Assembly (NCBI RefSeq): GCF_036884655.1
Contig: NC_088340.1
Coordinates: 12,984,501 to 13,048,500 of the forward strand
Direction: 5' to 3'
Length of the DNA stretch: 64,000 nt
Source: Musa acuminata AAA Group
Lineage: Eukaryota > Streptophyta > Magnoliopsida > Zingiberales > Musaceae
The notes beneath the pieces were generated by a model that worked only from the letters and a program-made list of their open reading frames with translations, did no database searches and was not told the origin of the DNA. The position numbers and the translations under genes are program-made. Shown in pieces: positions 1-10,900 of the stretch (within the stretch, counting starts at the first letter, position 1; every line of letters starts with the position of its first letter).

Positions 1-605
1 CGAATTTTGGACTAAAGAAGAGCCGGAGTACTTCCTATTCTAGATCACAGACGTTCTAACTGACACTTCTTTCAAAACATTAAAACCGTTGTCCAGATCC
101 TACCTGTAATTTGACATCCAAAGAAAATATGTTTTATCTCCATGTTCATGACAGAAAAGATATCTCTAATCTCTAACTTTTGCTGAAATCTTTATTTGGA
201 TTAGGTAATGGTATGATCATCAGAATTCAAAGTGCAGCAACTGCTGACTGTATGTCCTTAACTATTTCAAACACAATCTGCAGGAAAAAAGTGATTAGTT
301 ATTATGGTTCTTCACTCAGTATTGGTGTTCAGAAAGCTATTGTGATTGCAGTTCCGCAATCAAGATGATAAACTTCTTAGTAGAAATGTGCAATTTAAAG
401 TGCATAATGCTAAGAATCCATAGGCTGAATTTTTGTACCTTATATTCGTCCTCTTTTATTTTCATGCTTACATTCGCATTATTAGATTCTAGACTTGGAT
501 GGATGTTTTTTTCGGTTCATGAATTACCTTCACTGTGCTATGAATTTCCTAACCCCTTCTCCTTGCGTGCAAATCTCCCTTCTCCCTGCATGCAAATCTC
601 TTCAG

Positions 606-729
606 GTACTATTTTGACCACAAGTTCCTCGTCGATGTGGTTAGCAAGATCTGCAATAATGTCCGTGGCGTGAACCGGGTCTGTCAGGATATTACATCAA
701 AACCACCAGCGACCGTGGAATGGGAATAA
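606..729 (+). CDS. GMP synthase (glutamine-hydrolysing), last exon only
   Basis: This is the C-terminal exon of the purine-synthesis enzyme that aminates XMP to GMP in the cytosol. After a TTCAG acceptor the exon starts with a G that completes a Trp codon, then reads [12 protein letters not shown], then [18 protein letters not shown] and VEWE before TAA at 727-729. The dimerisation-domain end VRGVNRVV-DITSKPP-T-EWE is a hallmark of GMP synthases from bacteria to plants. Here one of the usual paired valines is Cys. The upstream exons should lie left of the window or in the first 600 bases. A stretch near 230-250 loosely resembles the expected preceding exon end but has no GT donor, so I do not call it. 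Whether the gene is complete cannot be judged from this window. Confidence 0.88.
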
Positions 730-2051
730 ATATGTTGATTTGGCAGCTTGCTAGAGCACAAAATATGTTGCTGTTTATGACGACTGGCCTTAATCAAATT
801 ATCTTTATGATTCTCTAGGTCCGGCCGTAAGGAGGAAGGTCCAGGGCATATGATTCCATATATTTACTTATCAAGTTATGAAAACAAAACTCGAAAAGGC
901 AAACAAATTGCTGATCGTTTTATAAAATTGCTTGATGTGAAGTGGTGTTTTGTTATCTTCTGTGTGTGTATGATATTTTCTTGTTTTTGGGTCCGAGTTT
1001 GAAAGGCATTGTGCTATTGATACTCCCACCATTCCACCCTACTGAAAACTCATCGCCTCTGCACCAAAATTATCCGAGTGTGGCCGTTTCAACGACCAAA
1101 CACCTCTCTTCTTTGGGAGTATTTTGACCTTTATAAGCAATTTCCATCAATTCAAGAAGCAATCTTCCGAGTTCAATGCACCTGTTTGTTGGCTACGTTT
1201 TGTCACAGGAATGACACAATCCACACTTCGTCAAACCTACCTCTGGCAGCAAAAGAAGATATGATGGCAAATACAAAATGCACTACACCCTTGTGATATC
1301 AATTGATTCAGGTGTGCTCGGTCAATCCGATTCTGCCTTCTGCCGTGTCCACAAAAATAAATATCACACACGCTCTATGAATCATTCAAAAACAACGTAA
1401 AAATACTATATTAATATTAGTATGACATCGACCAGAGTTTGGAAGAACAACCACCCCTTGTGGCGAAAAAAATTCGATTCTTCCAAAGACAGCAACTTGT
1501 AACTTAGAAGCAATGAACAGGCAGAAGAAGGGGAAATGACACTAATGGAATGAGAGAGAGAATATATATATATATCTATCTATCTTCCTTGATCGGTTAG
1601 CTACAAATTTAAAGGACAAATACTTGTTGCTTGCGGCAACTATGGTTCCTCATCCAACAACTACTTGTTGTGTCAAACATAGACAGAATCGACAACTATG
1701 GTATCAACATTAGCTATGCTATCAAAGGGTGCACATCTGTTCTCGATAATGTCATCTAAAGATTTAGCATCCAACATGCTCTCGAAACAAATGATACATC
1801 GTTTCGAAAGAAACTAGTATTGCGAGTTATGCTATATATTTCAGCACATGATGAGCCCGATGAAGACCACCCAGCAACTGATTCATCCTCCTTATTTGCT
1901 TTTAGTTTGTACAATGTCTGAAGGATGCAGAATTACATGTGATAACTTTTTACAAAGCTAAGAGCTAAGAACCCAAATTTCCTGCTTAAATCATGAATTA
2001 TATATTGACTGCAGGGATGGGAAAACAATAAGCTGTGCATCGGAATACATC
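730..2051. other. Intergenic spacer with 3' flanks of two convergent genes
   Basis: This stretch lies between the GMP synthase stop and the stop of the minus-strand phosphatase. It is AT-rich and has no ORF with recognisable similarity. It should hold the 3' UTRs of both convergent genes. A short GA/TA microsatellite lies around 1553-1575. I see no other structure. Confidence 0.5.
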
Positions 2052-3215
2052 TTACCAGAACAGATCATCAACACCCACCGAGCACGACGGAGATGGGTCA
2101 TCCTCCTCCTCTTCCATTTCCACCTCTGGTTCTCCTGATTCAAACTCGGGAGAATCAATATCGGCGAGGTTCTTCAAGTCGACCACCGATAGCTCATCCA
2201 GCTGCCTCACCACGAGGTCAGCTGCACGGAGTTCATATACCGGGTGCTTGCTTGCCACCGCCACGCACTTCATTCGGGCATCATGTGCTGCCTCCACCGT
2301 CGAATTTGAATTCCCGAACACGATGCACCGCTGCGGTATGAAATTGAGGAGCTGTGCAGCATACAGAAACATCTCTGGATCAGGTTTTCCTCTGAACACA
2401 TCTTCTGCTGCCACTATCACATCCAAGAAGCTCTGGACGCCAACACCCTCGACTGCCTCTTGGAGGACCTTCCGCGGTCGCGTGGATGCCACAGCAAGTG
2501 GAATCTTGTGGTTTGCAAGAGTGGTCATAAGCTCCTGAGATCCAGATCGAAGCTGATAGTATCCACCATTTTTCAGGCTCCGATATATTTCCTCCTTCCG
2601 AGAGGCCAATCGTCTGAGCTCCGTCGGGTCTCGCGACCAGCAGAGCACCTCAGAGATTGCTTGCTCATTCTTCATTCCCTCGATTCTCTTCAGAACGAAG
2701 GCCAACGGTGGCGAACGTCCCTCTTCTCGAGATAACACCAGCCAGGCCTGCCTTTGCAACTCGGAGTCATCTTCAACGATCACCCCTTCCATTTCAAAGA
2801 TCACGGCAAACCACCCGCAACCCATTCTTTCTTGACGGAGCAGTGGGTTGTGAATCATGGGATCGTCGGCCTTGTTCGCAGGAGGCCACAATCTACCAGG
2901 ACTCACGCCTGCTGTATCGCTCGTGTAACCGAGATCACGAGCGATCCTCCGCCAGTCCTCTTTCGAGGGGTTCTTTTCCTTTGTCAGCTCCATCGCCATC
3001 GACTTGATGGTCGAATCCACGAAACCATTGTATCTCTGCCTGGGGGTCACAACGGAAGTGGAAGGGCCAATCGGCAACCGCTGCCCCATAAACTCCGTGA
3101 CGAGCAGCCGGCAGGAGCCAGTTCGCCGCTTAAAGTTGTCATCTTTACAACAGGGCCTTTGGTAGAGCAGGTGGTGACCGACGAGGGACGTGCTTGCGCC
3201 AATGGTATCGACCAT
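2052..3215 (-). CDS. HAD-like phosphatase, PyrP2 type, plastid-targeted (riboflavin pathway)
   Basis: This is a single-exon gene of 387 aa, close in length to Arabidopsis AT4G11570 (AtPyrP2), which dephosphorylates 5-amino-6-ribitylamino-uracil phosphate in plastid flavin synthesis. The first ~60 residues are basic and Ser/Thr-containing, as in a transit peptide. The HAD core runs from about 133 to 350: motif I at VIFEMEGVIVEDD (139-150), motif II at VASTRPRK (242-249), motif III Lys in RGKPDPEMF (275-283), and motif IV at IVFGNSNSTVEAA (298-310). The tail from about 357 is acidic. The usual DxD nucleophile pair of motif I is E-M-E, and motif IV lacks its acidic pair. From memory this is also true of the Arabidopsis homologue. 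ATG at 3213-3215 is the first Met. The neighbour on the other strand is the AIPP3-type gene. The fold is certain; the substrate is taken from homology. Confidence 0.88.
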   Translation of the reverse strand: MVDTIGASTSLVGHHLLYQRPCCKDDNFKRRTGSCRLLVTEFMGQRLPIGPSTSVVTPRQRYNGFVDSTIKSMAMELTKEKNPSKEDWRRIARDLGYTSDTAGVSPGRLWPPANKADDPMIHNPLLRQERMGCGWFAVIFEMEGVIVEDDSELQRQAWLVLSREEGRSPPLAFVLKRIEGMKNEQAISEVLCWSRDPTELRRLASRKEEIYRSLKNGGYYQLRSGSQELMTTLANHKIPLAVASTRPRKVLQEAVEGVGVQSFLDVIVAAEDVFRGKPDPEMFLYAAQLLNFIPQRCIVFGNSNSTVEAAHDARMKCVAVASKHPVYELRAADLVVRQLDELSVVDLKNLADIDSPEFESGEPEVEMEEEEDDPSPSCSVGVDDLFW

Positions 3216-3385
3216 AGTGGCAAATTGGATTCAGCAAATCTGATAAAAAATCTCTGTTTTCCCCCCCAAATAATCCACAGAAGCCAACCAATTTGGGGCT
3301 AAAGCCAATCCTAATCCAAATCCAACCTGCAAGAACATTGCTTTATGCTTTAAATCCTTCGATCCTCGTTAAATTCCTAATCTTG

Positions 3386-3405
3386 CTCTCTCTCTCTCTC
3401 TCTCT
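3386..3405 (-). promoter_or_regulatory. GA/CT-repeat tract upstream of the phosphatase gene
   Basis: A pure CT dinucleotide run on the plus strand (GA on the sense strand) lies about 170 bases upstream of the phosphatase start codon. Such tracts are common in plant 5' UTRs and core promoters. A regulatory role is inference only. Confidence 0.35.
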
Positions 3406-4095
3406 TTTCTCGAGAAACCATCAAAAATCAATTTGGGACAACAAGAACAAGAAACACAAAAATAAACGAGGGATCACCCCCACAAACATCAAACGGCGAG
3501 AAAGAACCTCGATTGTTCCGATCGAATAAATTGATTCCGATGGATCGCGAGCGTTGGGAGATCACCACGGAGAAGAGACGTACAGAAGCAGGGATTGGGG
3601 TTTCCCTGGCGTCCACCGCGCCGGTTATTATTCGTCTGCTGCCCGCGTCGCAGAGGCCACCGGCTGCGTCGGTCGTGTCGGCTAAATCAAACCGACACGC
3701 GTCCTGAGAGGAGAGGTGAAAGCGGCTTCCCTATCTTATCAACCTGTGGCGCAGCAAGCTTTTGCCAGTCTGTGGTGTTCTTCGCATCGTTCATACAAAA
3801 TACTCCGAAATAAAACCAAATAATACAATCTAATAAATTAGTATCAAGTAAAACATAAATTTAATTTTCTGTTCATCGATAATGGTTCTAATAAAGTAAT
3901 TGATGTATTGGTTCAAACCAGTCTCAAATCTCATCAGTCATATTCGCAGGAAGACACCAAGAGTGAGTACTCGTGTCTGAGGAACACACCCTCTTCTTGG
4001 CCTGCTTTGGTCGCCAGATTCAACTGATGGTCTCACTTCAGCGTCCGTGCTCGAATCATGGCCACCAGAACACACCCTCTTCCACCAGATTCATT

Positions 4096-4229
4096 GAGCT
4101 CCCGTCATTGCATAGTTCAGCAACCCTTGTCTGCGTTCCAAGACGCACGAGATCCTCTGCATGAGCTCGCGTCATTGCATAGTTCAGCAACCCTTGTCTG
4201 CGCCCCAAGAAGCATGAGAACCAGAGGAT
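4096..4229. repeat. 67-bp direct tandem duplication, two copies
   Basis: The sequence starting GAGCTCCCGTCATTGCATAG at 4096 recurs almost unchanged at 4163 (GAGCTCGCGTCATTGCATAG), both followed by TTCAGCAACCCTTGTCTGCG. The period is 67 bases and the copies drift apart near their 3' ends. The event looks recent. No gene is affected. Confidence 0.85.
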
Positions 4230-4612
4230 CTTGGAGGCGGCTCGAGGCGCACCTGCTGCAAGCTGACCATATCGTCCTCCTCCACGGCGACTTGCGTAGC
4301 GTGTCAGCTTTGGCTGCTCAATGGAAGCAGAGCTGCGATGACCGCCATTCATCAGCATGCATGTGTTTTCACAATGGCAGATTCCAAGCTTGCAATTCAG
4401 ATAGAGCTGACAATATAAGTCAAAATCACCAAAAATTGATACCTAAAACTCACTGCAAATAGAGCATATAATTAAGGTGTTTCGATCGTAATGCCTTTTA
4501 GAATGGTGACACACATACTTCAAACTCAGTTTCAAGTGTATCAGCGGGATGATAGATAATAGTAATCCAAGAATGAAAGACATAGCACTCGTTTTAATTG
4601 GCGGCACTTTTA

Positions 4613-4642
4613 CCTCCTCCTCCTCCTCCTCCTCCTCCTCCT
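4613..4642. repeat. (TCC)n trinucleotide microsatellite
   Basis: About ten tandem TCC units, non-coding. Confidence 0.9.
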
Positions 4643-5233
4643 TCATGCATACCCCCATCAATAGTCTACGTTTGCATCATATAGACTGACGTGATCAATA
4701 TTTTGGGTCAAATATACTTGACACACATAAGCCGAAGAAAAAAAATTTTCAAATATTTTTCTTCACATTTAATAAAATATTTTTTTCTTAAGTTGGATCT
4801 TGCACTTGCTCGAGTGTTGGAATGACCTGTATTGAGATAATGCTCTTGATGTGAGAGACTCAAAGCAATCGTTTTTTTTTTTATGTTCAACCCAACGAAG
4901 ATTTGATTCTCAAAACTTGTCGAGGTTTAGTAAATAGATCATATGGAATTGAGTCGATGACATGGATGGATGATCACTTCTAATACTAACATATACTAAG
5001 AAAATTTATTACTTTTGACTCAATCACGGGTAGAAAACGCTGTTCAGGATACCATAAAAATGGTGTAAAGCCAATCCAGCCTACATAATTACACAACCAC
5101 ACATTAATAGAACTTCTCTATGCATATCACGTTCAATTGTCTGACAAGATATATATATATATATATATTAAAAATTACTGTTTACAACTCTCATTTTACT
5201 ATTTATAATCTTTTTAAAAAAATTTTAACTATC

Positions 5234-5235
<2 letters not shown>

Positions 5236-5319
<84 letters not shown>
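5236..5319. repeat. (TA)n microsatellite, about 41 units
   Basis: An uninterrupted TA run of just over 80 bases. A shorter TA run lies about 70 bases upstream (5148-5168). The long ORFs predicted through it on both strands are artefacts of the dinucleotide. Confidence 0.97.
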
Positions 5320-5322
<3 letters not shown>

Positions 5323-7994
5323 CTCTTCTTTTTACTCCTCTTTCGACGAGAAGACAATGTGCGAGGTCAAACAATGATGAGTAATATCGGTGGCAACAGT
5401 GAGCAGCACCAATGGTGACAATAAGTATTGATGGCAATGATGAATAATATGAGTTGCGAGAAAAAAAAAAGAAGATAAAATCGATAATATTAAGGTTATA
5501 AATCATAAAATAAATTTTATTATTATTTTTAAGTGATTATCAATAGTAAAAAAAGGGATTTTAAATAGTAAACTTCCTTTTATTTGGATTTTTTCCAAAA
5601 AAAATATCTTCTTTTTTTTTTTCAGTTAGCACTCTCCTTTTATTTATTCTTGCAAAGAACCTCTTATTCCCTAAAAGATAAATTTGCCCTTAGCCGTCTT
5701 GTTGCTTCATCTCGCCTCTCTTGCATATCATCATTGTTGTCATTTTAAGCATGCCCTCGCTCGTGCACCCTCGACGACTATAAAATCAAGGGAGGAAGAT
5801 CTAAATGTTAGCATTCTATAAATCTCCATTACTACAACCTTTGCCATTAACATCTACAAAATCTTAGGAAACCTCCACATCACCTCCTCCTTGTTGGCAT
5901 CAAGCCCCTTACCCCTATCGTTATTTGTTGTAATGGCAACTGCTCACCTAAGGGTCAGTAGATCGTTGATCTGGTCCAAGCAACATGGTCCCTCTCTCGA
6001 ATCTACTGTAATTAATCACCTTAAATATTAACACAACTATCGCACCATGACCCTCACAATCTCGCCATTGCAAACCCTCACAATCATTGTACTCCAGTAT
6101 CAATGAGGATGACAACGTGAGAGCAAGGATAATGATAAAAGAGAGAACATGTGAACAAGGACGATGATGAGGGTAAAGGGCATGTGAGCAAGGACGATGA
6201 CGAAGGAAAGGGCATGCGAGAGAGGACGACAATGAAGACATATAAATAAATACATCGACAATGATGTGCAGGTAAGGATAATGACAAGGACGAGAGCGTG
6301 CAGGCAAGAATAATGGCATAGAGGTGATCACGATGGCAATTGATAATTCGAAGACCAAATATAAATTTATCTTTTTAGAAAATAATAAATGATGTACAAG
6401 AATAAAAAAAAAGGGTACTAATAGGGAAAAAAAAGTATTTTTTAAAAAAGTATGCATTTTTAATTTTTGATTTTAAAGCACACCTTTAAATCAATTGCAT
6501 GGGCTATACTAGTAGAACTTGAACTCTCCTACTCTTCTCACGCCTCCCACAGCGCCAGTGATGAGGTCCCCGTGAAATCCGATTTGTACTTCGAGCCTGG
6601 GGAGCCATGGGGCGCGACCCAAGGAATCTCCTCCTTCGAAGCACCAACTGAAGGTTCTCCCGCAAACCCTTAGTCCCATCTCATCGCTTTTTCTTCACCA
6701 TCCTTTCTTTCTCTCTCCGTCGTTCGTCCTGAATTGGTTGAGCTTCGACTTCGCCACTGCCCCGGATGAGATCTCCACCGACTCCCATGATCTGGTCGAG
6801 TCCCCGTCGGAGTTCGAGTAGCTCCATCGACGATTAACTAGAGGTGAGATCCATACATTAATGTGTTTGAAGATTTTGTTCCCGCCTGTCTCTTTGCTTT
6901 TCGTGCAAAGAAGGCACCGATCTCGCCGTCTCTTCTGCCCTCATTATCTAAAAAGCAATGGAGGTGAGAAATATGGAGATCACCGTGAAGAAGGGTAGCA
7001 GAGTAGGAGAATAAAGAGAAGGCGGAGGCAATCGATGGTGGATCGACTGCGATTGACTCTGCTCTTTGAAAAGAATAGAAGATAAGAAGAATTATTGAAA
7101 AAACTTTATTGAAGAAACTTGAATGCATTAACATGTCCTTGTTAAGAAAATCTTATCTGTTATCATACCCCGATGGTACTCCTGTCAAGGACACCAATGC
7201 AAAGCAAGTTGCAGTATAAGAGAAAGTAAACATGTCCCTATCCTATTTATATAGAGAATGATTTTCCTCAACAGAATAGAAGATTTTCTTCAACAAAATA
7301 ATATATTTGAAAAATCTTATCTCGAGCGGTGTGGCTGATGAGCGGTTCCGGATCGGCTGCGAAGGAACCCTCCGCTTTGCCTTCTCCTACTTGAAGTCGA
7401 GTTTAAAACAACTGCGCGCGATCTCGAACGCAAAATTCTACGGAAGGAGATACGTTTCCTTCTCCCTTACGCCTTCTTTCTTTCAAACGGAAGAAGATGT
7501 TGGAACTCTAATGATTGCGATTGTTTTATATCCGTGACATTTTTTATATCTTCATTTCTATGATTCTGGAATTTACGATCAAAGCATCAGATAATATTAG
7601 TGATGATGATAATAATAACAATATTCGTATGCATTTGTCTTCCTTATATGGACCTTATTTCCTTTCTGGAGTCTTCTTCTTTGATATAGTAGTGGTAGTG
7701 GCAGTGGCAATTGCGTGAAACCTCTTCACCGACTCTGCACCGTCGGAGCCCACGTTTACAGGTACACATCGATAAGTAGCCCGCTTTTTCACCCTCATAA
7801 GACCGTCTCAGACCCACCATTACCATGTGAGAGTTGCAATCTCTTGTCTAGTAAGAATTCGCGTACGATGGAACAAACTCATGGCAGTTTTGTTATTTTC
7901 GTAACGAGAGGCTCCTTTTCCATAAAAGAGTTCCCTCCATACGTCGCACACTCCCGCCCAGATTTCACGTTGCCGTGCGGTGGTGGTCATCGGG

Positions 7995-10900
7995 ATGGGG
8001 AAGCGCCGGGTCGCGTATGTCTCCGACGACGATGACGAGGATCCGAGTCGCCGAAACGATGCGGACAACGACCGCTACGGCGACGGTGACTGGAAGGACA
8101 AGTGGAAGAAGAAGCTTCGAGTCGACGAGGAGGACGCGGAGGAGGGGGAGATCGTTAGCGAGTCCAAGAAGGGCGGTGACGGTGGGGGCGGAGGGCGTGG
8201 AGGAGGAGAGGAGGACGCCCGCGTCGAAGAGCTGGAGGAGGAGGAGGAGGAGGATGAGGAGGAGGTGGCGATGGAGCGACAGGGGAACGCTAAGCCCATC
8301 GGCGACGTATTTAGGGTTTCCGGGAAGGGGCGGAGCAAGAAGATGCACTATTCATCTTTTGAGTTCGACGGAAACGTCTTCGAGCTCGTAAGATATTCGA
8401 AACCCGTATTCCAAGAGTTTAGTTGCTCCTAATTGCAATTTTTGAGGTTTTATTTGATATTGATGCAGGAGGATCCTGTTTTGCTAACACCAGAGGATTA
8501 CAAGACGAAGCCGTATGTCGCCATCATTAAGGTGATTTACACAATTCAAATATCGATTTTCCTTTTTCCTAAATATATGAAGAACTTAAGTGAAGTTACA
8601 GGCTGAAACGCAAACTCAACACATGAGAAATTGAGAACTTAGTTCATGCACTCTCCTGCATGAAGGGCTCTGATGAAAAATCTGTGTGTGTTGCTTTTGT
8701 ATGATTTATAATTGTTTCCTGTAGAAGTTTGGTATCTTCCTTTACTGATAACGCATTCAAAAAGTTATAATTTGCAACTGCTGTAAATGCATGAGGAACT
8801 TTTAATATCTTTTTTCTAAGTGCTACATTCTGGAGCTTTGCTTTTCCTTCCTGTTAGCTAGTTTCTTGACCTCTTTTTTTCTTTTTCCTTGTACAAACAT
8901 CGAAAATGAACTGGTCGGGCACCATCACATTATACAATGCCCCAGACGCTCAAATATGGACTTGAACTTGAGACCCATTACTTGTTAAAAAAAAAATGGT
9001 TGGGCACCAAGCTGCATAATTTTTTAGAAGGGTACATTATTTTTTTGCTTGTAAATTGCTTGGTATCTAATACAATAGGCTAAGCGTTTTAGTGATACTG
9101 TGAAAATTTTGATGATAGAAGCACTCATCCTCAATCGTTAGATCATTTTCAGCATCGCAAAAAGGCTGTTAGTCGCTAGACGGCTGGCCAAGGAGGAGCC
9201 ATGGTCGGCCAAGTTAGGGATCCAACTACCTCCATAAGGCGCAACCTACAGAATCAGACAGCCAAGGAGGGACTTCGAATACCATGTTAGTGACTACCAT
9301 GGTGAACGCCTCCATGGAGATCAAGGTGAGAGAAAGAAGAAGGTGGGGAGGGGAGGGGGTGGGGGCTGGTGTACGGATCGTTATCATGCAACTTCTTGAT
9401 GACGGGAGGTGCTCATCCTCTGTTGTCAGATCGTCATCGACACGTACAAGGCCTTAAGCTAGCCATCATATGGCCTCTAAGGGAGATCAATGGCTGGTTA
9501 AGCCAAGCACATGTTCATCCTTATAGTTTGTATCATGGGAAGCCTATTTTTCTTGGGCAACCAAGTGGAGGGGTCTGAGATGCTACATGAGCTCCTCTAT
9601 CACCTGTCAACTTGTATTCATTTGATGAGTCTTTATCAATGTTTGACTAGTCAACTGATGGGCTTCAGCCTGGGTTAAGATTGGGCTATGAAATTCACCT
9701 AAAGTCGCCAAGGAGGACTTCTGATCAACTTAGAAGGAGATGGAAGGCGAGGTTAAGGTTTCGAAGAATCCCTTTCCAAAAAGGAGATGGTGAACTTGTG
9801 GTGCCCATGGCAAGGGGAGTTCAGTCCTTAGGTGTGCTGCTTTCCCCTTTTGGTCAGCTTCTAGCTCCTGTTGATAGGGGCCAGGTAGATGTAGTGCAGC
9901 AGCCCCAGTGGGGACTATGTTGGTATATTTTATTTCCTTAAATTGTAGTTGGATTACATGGAACTTTAGCTTTAGATGTCTACGAATACGATGATTGTAA
10001 CTTTACGTCTCTTTCTTCTCTTGACTTTGTCTCTTTCATCCCCTACCTCATTCCTCTCTTTCTTTAGAGGATACCCTTTTACTTGAAAAAAAAAAAGGTA
10101 CTGGATAGTAGGTGATAAACCTATCAGTTGGGAAATGATAATTTGTGTGGTTACAGATTGCCATAACTTGATTATTTTTGTTCTTATAAGCACGACTCTT
10201 AGATTATTGTTGTGTAACTTAATTAGACTAATATGCCTATCACATTCCCAATTTGCAGCTTTTGTATCTTATATAATTCTATAAAGATGGAACAAATGTT
10301 AATAAGGATCACATGGTGATACATTATAAAGTACGCCAATATCATCATATTACAGTTCCTTATTGTAATTATGTTGATGCCTGAAAAGGAGTGTCAAATG
10401 GATGCTTGAATACCAAAAAAATACTTTTTAATTTGTGAAAAATGATTTACATAATTTTGATTTTAGGGCCGTGTTGTGCTATTTGTTACTTGTTTTGAGG
10501 CATGTAGTTGCTGTCATATTCTAGCTTGTGGCCAATGTCGTATTGCTGAACTGTTTCTTGAGGTCATTTATAATTAATATTTCTATAATCGTGATGTCTG
10601 ATTGATTATGCTACCTATCTGAATATGATTCTTTTCTTTTGTATATAAATCCATATATTATAATTACACATGTATGCATCTGTTTCCCCCTAATAGCATC
10701 AGCTTGCATCTGTGTTTCTGTGGCACAGTAAACCCAAGAAATTCGTGGTCAAGGTCATGGAATGTTACATGTGCAATCTTTATTCTTTCTTCTATCTTGC
10801 AGTCTTACTAAGAGGACATCACACAGGAAAATTTCTCAGCAGTTAGCTTGCTTACCATGGTGGGGGATATTATCTCCATATGGGAAGCTGAAGCTCCCAG

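Larger units (their letters stand above)
3216..7994. other. Intergenic region between two divergent genes
   Basis: This 4.8-kb spacer separates the head-to-head phosphatase and BAH-protein genes. It is mostly AT-rich and non-coding. It contains a 67-bp tandem duplication, a TCC run, a long TA microsatellite and several short low-complexity ORFs. A GC-richer patch at about 6530-6830 reads open for about 50 codons (for example 6467-6673) but matches no family I know; it may be an eroded exon or transposon piece. The promoters of both flanking genes must lie at the two ends. I see no clear TATA box close to either start. Confidence 0.5.

Noticed and set aside
2035..3302. Plus-strand ORFs antisense to the phosphatase gene
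   Set aside because: They are shadows of the minus-strand coding exon, with no recognisable products.
5120..5506. ORFs on both strands through the TA repeat
   Set aside because: They consist of (IY)n or (YI)n from the dinucleotide and are artefacts.
6467..6673. 68-codon ORF with SDLYFEPGEPWGATQGISSF
   Set aside because: The composition is gene-like, but I recognise no family and the frame is short. It is mentioned only within the intergenic entry.
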